Positions 7,750-19,432 of a DNA stretch of 42,093 nt are shown here, piece after piece. The DNA is from Alphaproteobacteria bacterium (GTDB taxonomy: Bacteria; Pseudomonadota; Alphaproteobacteria; UBA9655), in assembly GCA_013815465.1 (NCBI GenBank), contig JACDGE010000013.1:1-42093 (forward strand), given 5' to 3'. The notes below the pieces were generated by a model, which was given only the letters and a program-made list of their open reading frames with translations, did not search any database and was not told where the DNA came from. Position 1 is the stretch's first letter. Each line of letters begins with the position of its first letter. Position numbers and translations under genes: made by a program.

Positions 7750-8904
7750 CTATTTTATAAGGGCCGCAGCAATTGTTTCAGCAGCAGAACTTTTTTGCGC
7801 CGTATCCACGGATGCTTCCTTGTTCTCCGTTAACCCGTTGTAACCCATGGGCAAATATTTGATGCGCACTGTATCCAATTCACTTTTTACATGGGCGTTA
7901 TGAACCTGGTTCATTGAGGTTGTGTCATAGACAATCACAGCTCCCGCAGGCATAACATCGATACTTTCAGAAATAGAAGAGGTCGATTCCCCCGCAACCA
8001 GCATCTCACCTTTTGTTACATTTACTGCTCCTAAAAGCAGATCCATATCTTTGGAGGGAGAACCAAACTGGAAGTCGAACAATGTATATTGCTTTGGAGA
8101 TATTTCAGATTTCTCGAGTTCATCCAAAAAAGCCAGGGTAATATGATCCCTTTTACCATCTCGATGGGCGGTCTTTATTTCTTCTTTTGTTCTGGGGTCA
8201 TACTTACCGGTTCTCGGGCCATTGGTAATTAACAAGTGGCGATCTTTTATGAGCGGCGCAATATAACGAGCGAGTTCACGGGCATTAGCCTCGGTAAAGA
8301 GTTGAGTTTTACCATCAGGTGTTGGGGCATCTCCCCCTAAAATGACGCCCGTGTGGGAGACATTCTCGGGCAATTTGGCTTTTTCTGAAGCATAAACCTG
8401 TTCAATCTCTTCAATCTGACGGTTATGAGCTACCCCAATGGTTGCGATCAGTTTTGTATTGGTATTTTCTACCGTTTTCGCAAAATCTCCCATAGCATGG
8501 ATGGGCACGGCAATATAATCCACCTTTCCAACCAAACTCGGGTGATGGGTTGTGATCATGTGGCACAAATGAACTGTCGTGGCTCCTTCAAAAGGAAATG
8601 GGTTCCCACAGGACGCAACCGTCTTTTCTCCCACCGCCAGGACAATGGGTTTTTCTTCTTTACGACTGACAGCATTTTTAACAGAGGCTCTTAATTTTTC
8701 TTCATCCCCTACATTAAATTCGGTGACTTCCACATCCTTATGAAGATGAGAATAAGCTTTAACAACCCCCCGAACTTGGCTCTCGTCACCCTTATGGCCA
8801 AAGTCGCGATAGATGAGGATGGATTGTGTGCAGTAAGCTAATCTCGGGGAGACCAACAAAAAGATAAAGGCTAATGTCAAGAGTGTGTTATATATCCACT
8901 TCAT
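7750..8904 (-). CDS. Secreted ELM1-like (mitochondrial-fission ELM1 family-like) protein
   Basis: A 384-residue protein with an N-terminal signal peptide (hydrophobic core [12 protein letters not shown], likely cleavage near residue 25). The mature part resembles the ELM1/DUF1022 family, a GT-B-like fold: [10 protein letters not shown] matches the family's D-x-V-V-P-x-H-D, [10 protein letters not shown] matches its N-V-x-x-T-x-G-A-x-H, GVILGGDAP fits the central glycine loop, and [10 protein letters not shown] parallels L-L-V-T-T-S-R-R-T. The usual ELM1 protein is not secreted, so this may be a divergent periplasmic relative. The biochemical function of bacterial members is not established. 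AGGAG is 11 bases upstream. A strong terminator follows. Similarity was judged by eye. Confidence 0.5.
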   Translation of the reverse strand: MKWIYNTLLTLAFIFLLVSPRLAYCTQSILIYRDFGHKGDESQVRGVVKAYSHLHKDVEVTEFNVGDEEKLRASVKNAVSRKEEKPIVLAVGEKTVASCGNPFPFEGATTVHLCHMITTHHPSLVGKVDYIAVPIHAMGDFAKTVENTNTKLIATIGVAHNRQIEEIEQVYASEKAKLPENVSHTGVILGGDAPTPDGKTQLFTEANARELARYIAPLIKDRHLLITNGPRTGKYDPRTKEEIKTAHRDGKRDHITLAFLDELEKSEISPKQYTLFDFQFGSPSKDMDLLLGAVNVTKGEMLVAGESTSSISESIDVMPAGAVIVYDTTSMNQVHNAHVKSELDTVRIKYLPMGYNGLTENKEASVDTAQKSSAAETIAAALIK

Positions 8905-9013
8905 GTTTATTATTCTCCTATTAATTTTATTAAATAAATCTATTAAAAATTTATGTAAAGACTCTGAAATATAATTCTCATAAACCTTAGGACAGTCAAG
9001 AGGAAATTATAAA

Positions 9014-9451
9014 TTATTTCATCACTTCCCGAAATGAAATCACAAAGTAAACTCCCTCAGGCAAAGGATCCTTCCCTTTTTCTGTCAAAAAATCATTGGC
9101 GTCCTTATAGGTAAAAGCATGAAGAGTTCCATCATTATAAGGCATAGCGTCTGTTTTACTCTGCAGGTCTTCTAACCCAAATTTCTTAACGAACTCTGCG
9201 AAAGTATTTTTTTTCTCCAAAGCCTTTCCACGGTCTTCGAATGTAAAAAAACGCAATTGCCAAACTTTTCTTTGTTCAGAAGGAACAGCAAAAATCTTTC
9301 CTACTAAATAATCAGAGACGAATTCCGAAGCTTTCCATTTCCCCAGCTGTTTGCCTACTGGGGGAGCTGCCAAAACTTCAGAAAGTTTGATGGCGGACGT
9401 GGAAGAAACAGTTATGAAGATCCAGGCCAGTGCAAAAATTATATATTTCAT
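9014..9451 (-). CDS. Small secreted protein, unknown function
   Basis: A 145-residue protein with a signal peptide (YIIFALAWIFITVSS, likely cleaved after TSA near residue 20). The mature part is basic and polar, without cysteines or obvious repeats, and ends in a short beta-rich stretch (GVYFVISFREV). AAAGG lies about 10 bases before the ATG. It is followed in the same direction by the ELM1-like secreted protein after 109 bases of AT-rich DNA, so the two could share a message. No family is recognised. Confidence 0.65.
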   Translation of the reverse strand: MKYIIFALAWIFITVSSTSAIKLSEVLAAPPVGKQLGKWKASEFVSDYLVGKIFAVPSEQRKVWQLRFFTFEDRGKALEKKNTFAEFVKKFGLEDLQSKTDAMPYNDGTLHAFTYKDANDFLTEKGKDPLPEGVYFVISFREVMK

Positions 9452-9836
9452 GGGAATTTTTTACCTTTTGTTTTTTATTCTAATCTTGCTCACTGTAAAC
9501 GATCTTCAAGAAAATTCAATATGATCGTTTATGAATTTATAAAATATTAAGAAAACATGTTTATGCTTACAGAGCGTAAACTGTGTTTAGAGAGATGGAA
9601 GTCTAGCGACTTCACTGGTCAGTTAAGGCGTCTTTGCATCCGAAGACAATAAAGCGAAATGCCAGAAATCAGCGAAGACTCTAACGGACAAGGCTACACC
9701 TGCTAATTGTGCTACCAAAAATTAGACCTGCGAAGGTTTAATCCGATATACAAACATAGATAAATTTCATTTAATTAAATATTAATATATATATGGTAAA
9801 AATGTATTCATGCAAACTTTTTTAAGGGAAATAATC
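9452..9836. other. Intergenic region with a possible decayed small ORF
   Basis: This 385-base divergent region must carry promoters for genes on both sides. On the plus strand 9627-9725 is open but has no start codon; it reads KAKCQKSAKTLTDKATPANC near its end and stops at TAG. Its Cys, Lys and Thr-rich character resembles the tails of the small secreted proteins in this window, so it may be the remnant of one. Very AT-rich DNA at 9760-9815 precedes the next gene. Nothing else is recognised. Confidence 0.3.
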
Positions 9837-10223
9837 ATGAGACTCTACCAAAAATCTAGTTTAATTACTTTAGGACTTTTGTTGGTAACAACTATTTGTC
9901 TTGCTCAGGAGTGCCCTAAAACTGTACAGGGGCATAATGAAGGGGGCTATACTGCAGAAGTCATATATTTCGATTGCCATGGGATCAAGCATACCGACTA
10001 TCTAAACGCGGGACAAACAAAAACTTTCGCATCCGGAACTACCCCAGCAGATGGCGTCTCCCTTCGAACTTGGCCCTCGGGAAGCAATATATGGCTGGGG
10101 AGTTTCCCAGTCCCCCCTGAAGGAGTAAGCTTTAAATGCACAGGTGTAGCTCCTGAATCCACAATAGCTCTTTCACTAGGAGAGAAAGGAAAGTGTGTTC
10201 CGATAGGAAAATTTTCTCCGTAA
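9837..10223 (+). CDS. Small secreted protein with four cysteines
   Basis: A 128-residue protein. The ATG at 9837 is preferred over the ATG at 9810 because AAGGGA lies 7 bases before it and it begins directly with a signal peptide (MRLYQKSSLITLGLLLVTT, cleavage probably after CLA). The mature part has four cysteines (ECPKT, FDCHG, FKCTG, GKCVP), suggesting two disulfides in the periplasm or outside the cell. The sequence between them looks beta-rich. No family is recognised. It is one of several small Cys-containing secreted proteins in this window and runs convergent to ctaG. Confidence 0.65.
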   Translation: MRLYQKSSLITLGLLLVTTICLAQECPKTVQGHNEGGYTAEVIYFDCHGIKHTDYLNAGQTKTFASGTTPADGVSLRTWPSGSNIWLGSFPVPPEGVSFKCTGVAPESTIALSLGEKGKCVPIGKFSP

Positions 10224-10248
10224 GATGGGTGGCTTAAGGTTGCATCAA

Positions 10249-10776
10249 CTAAAACTTTTTTAACTGAAAAAACGTATACGACAGCGTAATCGTATCCACA
10301 TCATCCATGGTGGGGTCTTTTACAATGTCAGGGTTAATGAAGAACTGAACGGGGAAGTCGGTTTCTTGGCTTCCCTCAAGGTGTTGCTCAAGAAAGCAAA
10401 AGCATTCCACCTTGTTAAAGTAAATACCCGCCTTGTGGGGCGTCACGTTATAGGTGGCCATGCCGACGGTGTGATGGGGGGACAGATTCTTGCCGTGGTA
10501 GAAGGCGAGGCCAATCTCTCCCGCTTTGACTTGGATTTCCTGCTGTAGGGGCTTAAACTGCCACGGCAGTTGGGGCTGGGTGTCCGCATTAAACCGGATC
10601 GTAATCACCCGATTTTCAATACGTGTGGGCATCAACGTTGCAACTTGGGTGGTTCCTCCATGGCCTGTTTTCTCACAAAACATGCGAAAAAGGGCGGAAG
10701 ACGCAAAGGTTAAAGCCAGCATGCCAAGGGCCATCCCCACAAGAATAATCAGGGTAGAGCGATGGGCAGGCTTCAC
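10249..10776 (-). CDS. ctaG: Cytochrome c oxidase assembly protein CtaG/Cox11
   Basis: The protein delivers copper to the CuB site of oxidase subunit I. It has one N-terminal membrane helix (STLIILVGMALGMLALTFAS) and a periplasmic domain with the copper motif CFCF (C125 and C127) and the conserved C34 after the helix. The GTG at 10776 is chosen as start: it gives a 175-residue protein beginning MKPAHRSTL, overlaps the stop of the upstream 29-codon ORF (GTGA), and avoids 19 extra codons that would start at TTG and share DNA with that ORF. It is the last gene of the ctaC-ctaD-ctaB run. No Shine-Dalgarno sequence is seen, consistent with coupled translation. Confidence 0.93.
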   Translation of the reverse strand: MKPAHRSTLIILVGMALGMLALTFASSALFRMFCEKTGHGGTTQVATLMPTRIENRVITIRFNADTQPQLPWQFKPLQQEIQVKAGEIGLAFYHGKNLSPHHTVGMATYNVTPHKAGIYFNKVECFCFLEQHLEGSQETDFPVQFFINPDIVKDPTMDDVDTITLSYTFFQLKKF

Positions 10777-10862
10777 TGCATATACACACAAGCGGCACCA
10801 TAAAAGAGACCGGCTAAGCCCATTAATGCCCAAAAGAGGACTGTGTTTTTAGAACAGGTCAT
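10773..10862 (-). CDS. 29-residue membrane micro-ORF between ctaB and ctaG (CoxF-like position)
   Basis: A short frame from ATG 10862 to TGA 10773 encodes MTCSKNTVLFWALMG followed by LAGLFYGAACVYMQ, essentially one transmembrane helix after a short polar head. It starts inside the last codons of ctaB (14-base overlap) and its TGA overlaps the GTG start of ctaG. This double overlap places it in the translation chain ctaB > ORF > ctaG. Alphaproteobacterial oxidase operons often carry a tiny single-helix CoxF protein at exactly this place. Assignment rests on position and topology, not on recognisable sequence identity. Confidence 0.65.
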   Translation of the reverse strand: MTCSKNTVLFWALMGLAGLFYGAACVYMQ

Positions 10863-11748
10863 AATACCCCCGTTTATCGATAATCATCGCCGTAAATAAA
10901 AGGAAAAGATAAAAGATAGAATAGAAAAATACCCGCATGCCGTATGTGGGATTGGAAGAGAATTTTAACCGTATCCCAAAACCCAAAAACACAAGCCCTA
11001 GGACAAAGGCTGCCCCCCCATAAAACAGCCCCAAATAACCCTGATAAACGGGAAAGAGGGTCAGGCCAATCAACACCAAAATGTACCCAAGAATGTGATT
11101 CTTGGTTTTTTCAGCGCCCACAACCGTGGGTAGCATGGGGATGTTGGCGCGTTGATAATCCTGATGCTTACAGAGAGCCAAAGCCCAGAAGTGGGGTGGT
11201 GTCCACAGGAAAATAATCCCAAATAAAATCCAGGGAAACAGAGATGTTTCATTCATCACAGCTGCCCATCCAATCACAGGGGGAAGGGCCCCTGCAGCGC
11301 CGCCAATGACAATGTTTTGAGGCGTCCGTCGTTTGAGCCATATTGTATAGACAAAGACATAAAACAAAATGGCGGTCATTAAATAAAAAGCAGCCCAGAA
11401 ATTGACCAACGTATACATCACAATGACCGAGCCAATGGCAAGGGTCAGGCCAAATCCCAGCGCTTCGCCTGGCTGAATTTTCCCTTGGGGGAGAGGACGT
11501 CCCTTTGTGCGACCCATAAGGGCATCAATATCCCGCTCATACCACATATTGATGGCTCCTGCAGCCCCGCTCCCCACAGCAAGACAAAGGATAGCCGTCA
11601 ATCCAATGAAGGGATGAATAAAACCAGGTGCGAGGAGAAGGCCAGCAATTCCCGTAAACACCACCAAAGACATGACGCGCGGCTTAAGGAGATACCAGTA
11701 GTCCTCTGCCGTAGAGTCGTGGGAGGGTATGGCTAGAGCACTTGGCAT
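10849..11748 (-). CDS. ctaB: Protoheme IX farnesyltransferase (heme O synthase)
   Basis: The 299-residue integral membrane prenyltransferase converts heme B to heme O for the aa3 oxidase. The first Asp-rich motif is at 67-85 (NMWYERDIDALMGRTKGRP), KRRTPQN is in the central loop, and DYQRANIPMLP forms the second conserved loop region of the UbiA superfamily. About nine hydrophobic helices are visible. It follows ctaD by 5 bases and overlaps a 29-codon ORF that leads into ctaG. Length and motifs are normal. Confidence 0.96.
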   Translation of the reverse strand: MPSALAIPSHDSTAEDYWYLLKPRVMSLVVFTGIAGLLLAPGFIHPFIGLTAILCLAVGSGAAGAINMWYERDIDALMGRTKGRPLPQGKIQPGEALGFGLTLAIGSVIVMYTLVNFWAAFYLMTAILFYVFVYTIWLKRRTPQNIVIGGAAGALPPVIGWAAVMNETSLFPWILFGIIFLWTPPHFWALALCKHQDYQRANIPMLPTVVGAEKTKNHILGYILVLIGLTLFPVYQGYLGLFYGGAAFVLGLVFLGFGIRLKFSSNPTYGMRVFFYSIFYLFLLFTAMIIDKRGYYDLF

Positions 11749-11753
11749 ACGGG

Positions 11754-14145
<2,392 letters not shown>

Positions 14146-14271
14146 TGTTGTCCTCAATTTTTTTTCATCATACGCAAAGGAGGGCTATAAATGAAGGGTA
14201 AAAAATCATTGCATTTTTCTCAAAATAAGTTACAAGGTTCTTACTGGATTTTTACTTTTAAAGGGTTTTTT

Positions 14272-16059
14272 ATGAAGAATTTAATTTACTTTGTTTTACT
14301 ATGTGCCACGCTTTCTCCCTTAAAAGCTGCAGAACAATACGGGATCGCCATGCACGGAGATCTTATGTATCCCGCCAACTTTACCCATTTTGAATCCGTT
14401 AATCCAGATGCGCCCAAAGGTGGAGAATATGTCCTTGGTGTGGTCGGCACCTATGATACGCTTAACCCCTTCATTCTTAAGGGAACAGCAGCGGCTGACA
14501 TTAGAAATATTATGTTTGAAAGTCTTTTAAAAAAATCGCCTGATGAGCCCTTTAGCCTTTATGGGTGGGTTGCTAAAAGTCTCGAAGTTGCTCCTGACCG
14601 TTCGTGGATTAGTTTCACCATAAATCCTAAAGCTAAATGGCAAGATGGAACGCCCATTACAGCAAAGGACGTAGCTTTTTCCTATAAAACCTTTTTGGAA
14701 AATGGAACGCCTGGGCAGCAAATGGCTTTTAAAAAGGTAGAGAAGGCTGAAATTATCAATGACCACCAAATAAAATTTACCTTTAAAAAAATTGATGGGG
14801 AGTATGATCGCGAAATTCCCCTTTTAATGGGGATGATGGCGCTTATCCCAGAACATTATTTTAAGGACAAGGATTTTGAAAAAACAGGCCTTACGCCTTT
14901 TCTTACCAGTGGGCCCTATAAGGCCGTAAAAATCGAGCCCGGTCGATCCATTACTTACCAGCGGGATCCCACCTATTGGGCAAAAGATTTGCCCGTAAAC
15001 AAAGGGTATTATAACTTTGATAAGATCCGTTTTGATTATTATAAAAATGCAGCGGTCGCTTTTGAAGCCTTTAAGGCAGGGAATGTCCATACACGGGAAG
15101 AGTCAGATACGGGTAAATGGGCCCAAAACTATACTTTTCCTGCCATCCAAGATGGGCGTGTGCAAAAGGTCGAGATCCCCCACCAACATCAAGTGGGCAT
15201 GCAAGCCTTTGTCTTTAATACACGACGGGACCTATTTAAAGATCCCCGGGTGAGGCGTGCCCTTGCGTACGTCTTCGACTATGATTGGCTGAATAAGAAC
15301 ATGCTTCATGGCGCCATGACCCGAACCACCAGCTTTTTTGACAACACGGACTTAGCTGGCAAGGGATTGCCTGAAGGGGAGGAGCTCGCCCTTCTTGAAC
15401 CTTTCCGGGATCAACTACCAACGGAAGTATTCACTGAGCCCTATACCCTCCCGACCTTTGAAAAAGGGAGTCGGGAAAACCTGAAAATTGCTCAGCAGCT
15501 TTTGAAAGAGGCTGGGTGGGTGATTAAAGCTGGCAAACTGGTGAATGAAAAGACGGGTAAGCCCTTTGCGTTTGAAATTATTCTGAATGTGCCGGAAAAT
15601 GAAAAAATAGCGCTGCCTTTTGTCCGGAATTTAAAGCAGCTGGGCATTGATGTAAATGTACGTACAATTGATGCAGCCCAGTATGAAAATCGACGGGTTG
15701 ATATGAACTTTGACATGATTATGCATTTTTGGGGCCACACTCTTTCTCCTGGCCAAGAGCAATCCTTTTACTGGAGTTCAAAGGCAGCCGATGAACCCGG
15801 AACACGCAATTATCCTGGGGTTAAAAGCCCGGTCGTAGATTTTCTCTGCAAGAAAATCACGGCTGCAAAAGAGCGGAAGGACTTGGTGACGGCCGTGCGC
15901 GCCCTTGATCGGGTTCTCTTATGGGGTCACTATGTGATTCCCCTTGGCCATCGCACAAAAGACTACATCGCCTACTGGGATAAAATTGACCACCCACCCT
16001 TAGGGGTTATGGGTCTTCCCAGCATTCATACCTTTTGGGAAAAGGTCGAAACACGATAG
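14272..16059 (+). CDS. YejA-like extracellular peptide-binding protein (SBP family 5)
   Basis: The 595-residue periplasmic solute-binding protein belongs to the peptide/nickel class (SBP_bac_5). A signal peptide covers residues 1-20 (MKNLIYFVLLCATLSPLKA). The mature start with FTHFESVNPDAPKGG and YDTLNPFILKG is the hallmark of the YejA subgroup, which binds peptides, including microcin C in E. coli. The ATG at 14272 has AAAGGG 6 bases upstream; the earlier ATG at 14191 gives an implausible leader. The yejBEF permease and ATPase genes are not adjacent, so the binding protein must work with a transporter encoded elsewhere. It diverges from ctaC. Confidence 0.88.
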   Translation: MKNLIYFVLLCATLSPLKAAEQYGIAMHGDLMYPANFTHFESVNPDAPKGGEYVLGVVGTYDTLNPFILKGTAAADIRNIMFESLLKKSPDEPFSLYGWVAKSLEVAPDRSWISFTINPKAKWQDGTPITAKDVAFSYKTFLENGTPGQQMAFKKVEKAEIINDHQIKFTFKKIDGEYDREIPLLMGMMALIPEHYFKDKDFEKTGLTPFLTSGPYKAVKIEPGRSITYQRDPTYWAKDLPVNKGYYNFDKIRFDYYKNAAVAFEAFKAGNVHTREESDTGKWAQNYTFPAIQDGRVQKVEIPHQHQVGMQAFVFNTRRDLFKDPRVRRALAYVFDYDWLNKNMLHGAMTRTTSFFDNTDLAGKGLPEGEELALLEPFRDQLPTEVFTEPYTLPTFEKGSRENLKIAQQLLKEAGWVIKAGKLVNEKTGKPFAFEIILNVPENEKIALPFVRNLKQLGIDVNVRTIDAAQYENRRVDMNFDMIMHFWGHTLSPGQEQSFYWSSKAADEPGTRNYPGVKSPVVDFLCKKITAAKERKDLVTAVRALDRVLLWGHYVIPLGHRTKDYIAYWDKIDHPPLGVMGLPSIHTFWEKVETR

Positions 16060-16066
16060 GATAGGC

Positions 16067-16408
16067 TTATTTGGATGTTGCTGTAAGCATAATAGAAACA
16101 TCTTCCAGATTACTGTCCGTTGGGTAAATGAGATAATTACAGGTATGTTCGTCTATATTAGATATTTCCTTGTTAAGACCCTTCGTCTCTCCTACCTTTA
16201 TATCAGTATTCATGAGATCACTCTCCACGACCCAGGTCCTTCCATTAAGGGTAATCTCCTTCTCGGAAAAATCATCCCTATTTTCTGTATGATTAACAAA
16301 AGTATCGATATTTTGCTCAATAAGATGAGGGTCCGGGCATTGGATTGCTGCATAAACAGATGAAGAGAAGGGTATTAAGCACACCAAGGCAATCAATCGT
16401 TTTTTCAT
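16067..16408 (-). CDS. Small secreted protein, unknown function
   Basis: A 113-residue protein with a clear signal peptide (KKRLIALVCLIPFSSSVYA, cleaved near residue 21). The mature protein begins AIQCPDPHLIEQN and contains one more cysteine (EHTCNYL), allowing one disulfide. A CP-x-P start after the signal peptide recurs in small secreted proteins of intracellular gammaproteobacteria, but I cannot name a family. GAGGG precedes the ATG. It converges on the YejA-like gene with a 7-base gap. Confidence 0.65.
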   Translation of the reverse strand: MKKRLIALVCLIPFSSSVYAAIQCPDPHLIEQNIDTFVNHTENRDDFSEKEITLNGRTWVVESDLMNTDIKVGETKGLNKEISNIDEHTCNYLIYPTDSNLEDVSIMLTATSK

Positions 16409-16494
16409 GGAGTCCCTCTATTCTAAATCTTTATTGAAATCTTTTATAACATATTAATAGATAAAAAATGGTTAAGATACACCCGTCCTCCTCC

Positions 16495-16517
16495 GTAAAC
16501 GCATCTAAGTGTTAGGG
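16495..16517. repeat. 23-base dispersed repeat, copy 1
   Basis: GTAAACGCATCTAAGTGTTA plus GGG; a second copy with 2 differences is at 32869-32891. This copy contains the stop codon of the OPT transporter gene. Confidence 0.55.
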
Positions 16518-18554
16518 ATGAGCCCGGTGGGGGGCCTTTTTCACCTTTGAAGCAACTTGATAAAACCAATATAAAACTCCTAGCGTTACTATAAGCCCCA
16601 GCACATCTGTATGGTCAGCAAAAGCCTCTGGCACGAAGCGAAAGACATTGGTGCTTTGATAGGCGACAAAGGGAATAGCGAGCAAAATGCCCACCATAGC
16701 CTCACCGGCGATGAGTCCTGAAGCAAAAAGAATCCCTCGTCGTTCGGTCATTGCTTTTTCTTTTGCCGACGCCTTACTCTTGTTAAGGGATTTTAGAGAA
16801 AAATAAGAAAGAAGACCTCCAAAAAGAAGGGCTGAAGGAATCTCTAAAGGCATATAGACCCCAACAGCAACAGCTAAAACGGGCAGACGCCAAGGGGACC
16901 CTTCTTTGGAGAATTTGCCGATCATGACGATAAGAAGACCTAAGCCCATGCCAATGGTCACCATAGTCCAATCCATGGATTGGGCAAAGATCGCTTGGGA
17001 GAGGGCCGCCATAAGGGCAGCCTTGGGCGCACTGAGGGCTTGAGCCGGATCCATTCCTTCACGAGGCAAAACATCCCCAATCCCATAGGCCTCAAACAAG
17101 AGTTGAAAGATGGGGGCCAAGATTATAGCAGAGGCCAACACCCCCACAATTAGCATAACCTGTTGTTTCCAAGGTGTTGCCCCAACCAATTGCCCTGATT
17201 TGAGATCTTGAAGATTATCGCCAGCAATATATGCTGCACAACCAATTAGGGTCGCAATAAGGATGGTAATTCCAGCGGCACTTAAGGCTGCATCAGCATC
17301 CGCAGAAAAACTCACGAATGGACTTAACAGCAGCATAAAAACAAAAGAAATAATAATGATTGCCATAATCAGAATGCCAGAAACGGGATTACTCGTTGTC
17401 CCGAGAAGGCCGCACATATAGGAGGAAATAACGCTGCCCAGTGCGCTCAAGATAAAGGCCAGAAGCGTGGCAACAATCGATACTCCCATGATCAGGAGCG
17501 TTGCGAATTGAAAAGAACTTGCAGAAAAAATGCTCTCCAGGGTGAAGTAAATAGGTAGGATGAGAAAGAGTGCACCTAAACCAACGTAAGTAATGGGGAT
17601 ATCCATATCTGTCCGAAAAACCGTATCTTTTCCTTGAGTTTTGAGTTTTCGAATAGCGTCGAGGGAGGAAGAAATAGCTCGACGGACGGGAGGAATCAGC
17701 TCGATCATTGTCCATACACCACCAAACACCATCATTCCCACGCCAATAATGCGGATTTTAGAATTCCAAATGCCGCCCGCAGCTGAGTAAGCATCGGTTG
17801 CGTCAAGAGGAAGACCAAAAATAGCTCCATAAAGGGGGACCCCCAAAAACCAAGCGAAAATCGCGCCTGTGAACATGGCTGCTGTGACCTGAAGCCCGAC
17901 CACGTATCCGGCCCCTATCATTGCAAAGGAAAATCCCGCTGTGCCTCCCACAACTGTATTCCCAATTCGACCCCACATATGAATGCTGTCCGCAAAAATT
18001 TGAAAGCCCGTTTGACTGAATTTAACAACTGCGGCTGCGAGCCCCGCAAAGAGAATCCCTTTCGCCGCAGCACTTTCATCCCCTGCCTTTAAAACTTCTG
18101 CTGTGGCGACGCCTTCAGGGAATTTGAGTTTCCCTTCCACAACCATCGCCCGCCTTAAGGGAACGGACAACAAAACGCCGAGAAGCCCCCCCATGGCTGC
18201 AATGCTGGTCATAATGACATAATGAAAGGAATTCCAATACCCAATCATAATAAGGGCAGGAATGATTAAGGCAAGTGCACAAGCAATGACTTCACCTGCA
18301 GATGCAGCTGTTTGAACAATATTATTTTCAAGAATATTGGAGTTACGAAACATTTTTAAAACAGCCATAGAAATGATAGCCGCTGGAATACAAGCAGAAA
18401 CACTCAATCCTACTTTCAGGACCAGATAAGCATTGGCTGCGGCCATCAATATGGAAAGAATGATACCAAGAATAAATGCCTTAAGAGTGATTTCGGGTAA
18501 TGATGTGGACGCGGGTATATAAGGTTCAATTTTTTGATCTGCTATTTGTTTCAT
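16512..18554 (-). CDS. OPT family oligopeptide transporter
   Basis: The 680-residue membrane protein has about 15-16 hydrophobic helices. Family hallmarks include the start PYIPASTSLPEITLKAFILG, the segment NIVQTAASAGEVIA near residue 80, FLGVPLYGAIFG in the middle, and AGDNLQDLKSGQLVGATP near residue 455. Bacterial OPT proteins of this length import short peptides with protons. GGGAGG lies 4 bases before the ATG. Together with the nearby YejA-like binding protein, it points to peptides as a nutrient source. Its stop codon lies within a dispersed 23-base repeat. Confidence 0.92.
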   Translation of the reverse strand: MKQIADQKIEPYIPASTSLPEITLKAFILGIILSILMAAANAYLVLKVGLSVSACIPAAIISMAVLKMFRNSNILENNIVQTAASAGEVIACALALIIPALIMIGYWNSFHYVIMTSIAAMGGLLGVLLSVPLRRAMVVEGKLKFPEGVATAEVLKAGDESAAAKGILFAGLAAAVVKFSQTGFQIFADSIHMWGRIGNTVVGGTAGFSFAMIGAGYVVGLQVTAAMFTGAIFAWFLGVPLYGAIFGLPLDATDAYSAAGGIWNSKIRIIGVGMMVFGGVWTMIELIPPVRRAISSSLDAIRKLKTQGKDTVFRTDMDIPITYVGLGALFLILPIYFTLESIFSASSFQFATLLIMGVSIVATLLAFILSALGSVISSYMCGLLGTTSNPVSGILIMAIIIISFVFMLLLSPFVSFSADADAALSAAGITILIATLIGCAAYIAGDNLQDLKSGQLVGATPWKQQVMLIVGVLASAIILAPIFQLLFEAYGIGDVLPREGMDPAQALSAPKAALMAALSQAIFAQSMDWTMVTIGMGLGLLIVMIGKFSKEGSPWRLPVLAVAVGVYMPLEIPSALLFGGLLSYFSLKSLNKSKASAKEKAMTERRGILFASGLIAGEAMVGILLAIPFVAYQSTNVFRFVPEAFADHTDVLGLIVTLGVLYWFYQVASKVKKAPHRAHP

Positions 18555-18654
18555 AACGCCTCCCTGACGATTGACAAAGAAATCAGTAGAAAATTATAAT
18601 TAAGCAGAGATTTGCATACTCTACAAACAGATGCAAGAAAAATTGACATAAATT

Positions 18655-19134
18655 TTAAACGCTTTGATGCAAACGGCCAAAAGCATCTAAAAACCCTTGA
18701 AGAATATAAGCCGCTGCCATTTTATCTACCACTTTTTTTCGTTTAGCACGAGAAAGATCTGCAGTCAGAAGTGTACGGGTAACAGCCATCGTTGACATTC
18801 GTTCATCCCATAAACAAAGGGGAAGATCTATCACCAAAAGAAGATTAGCAACAAATTGACGGATTGACTGACAGCGAGGCCCCTCACTCCCATTCATATT
18901 TAAAGGAAAACCAATAACAATGCCCACAATGTTGTGTTCATTAATAATTTTTAATAACATCTCAGCATCTTTTTTCCATTGGGTACGATGAATAACCTGA
19001 AAAGGTGTGGCAATCCTGCAATTGATATCCGATAAAGCCAAACCAATTGACTTTTCACCCACGTCAAATCCTAAAAAACGCCCCTTTTTTTCAAAGACTT
19101 GTTGGCAAAAAAAATCAAGATTCATAAGAGACAT
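18655..19134 (-). CDS. ruvX: RuvX/YqgF family pre-16S rRNA nuclease (putative Holliday junction resolvase)
   Basis: The 159-residue protein has the RNase H-like fold of YqgF. Conserved acidic residues are D24 (LGFDVGEKSIGLALSD), E111 (LWDERMST) and D137 (VVDKMAAAYILQ). The loop VIGFPLNMNGSEGPRC is the family signature. In E. coli YqgF trims the 5' end of 16S rRNA; Holliday resolvase activity was the earlier prediction. AAAGGATG lies about 10 bases before the ATG. It stands alone, with 100 bases of AT-rich DNA before the OPT gene. Confidence 0.93.
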   Translation of the reverse strand: MSLMNLDFFCQQVFEKKGRFLGFDVGEKSIGLALSDINCRIATPFQVIHRTQWKKDAEMLLKIINEHNIVGIVIGFPLNMNGSEGPRCQSIRQFVANLLLVIDLPLCLWDERMSTMAVTRTLLTADLSRAKRKKVVDKMAAAYILQGFLDAFGRLHQSV

Positions 19135-19200
19135 GATGGTTCATCCTTTTTTAACTCTTAGCATGTAGTATTTTCAGTGGGAAACATATGTGGAGACTTT

Positions 19201-19422
19201 ATGAAAATATCTCATGAATCACTTGAAATCATTCTTGACCTCATCGAAATTAAAATGAACGTTCTTCAAATTCATGATAGAGATGATGCGCGAGAGGCTA
19301 ACAAACTTAGAAAATGTAAGCAAGAGTTTCTATCCCTATTCAATGAATCAAGTCTCAGCCCTCTCAAAACAAGTAGAAAAGAGAGGCCTTTATCCGAAAA
19401 ATCCTCCAGACAAAACGGTTAA
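19201..19422 (+). CDS. Small hypothetical protein, coiled and basic
   Basis: A 73-residue cytosolic protein. The ATG at 19201 is preferred over 19177 because GGAG lies 7 bases before it. The first 50 residues look helical (SLEIILDLIEIKMNVLQIHD, then a charged stretch), and the last 20 are basic and disordered (LKTSRKERPLSEKSSRQNG). It has no recognised domain. It diverges from ruvX and ends 10 bases before the stop of the convergent lptD. Confidence 0.55.
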   Translation: MKISHESLEIILDLIEIKMNVLQIHDRDDAREANKLRKCKQEFLSLFNESSLSPLKTSRKERPLSEKSSRQNG

Positions 19423-19432
19423 TTCACGATTT

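Noticed and set aside
10777-10833. TTG start giving a 194-residue ctaG
   Set aside because: It would encode 19 residues unlike Cox11 and overlap the 29-codon ORF; the GTG at 10776 fits the family and the coupling.
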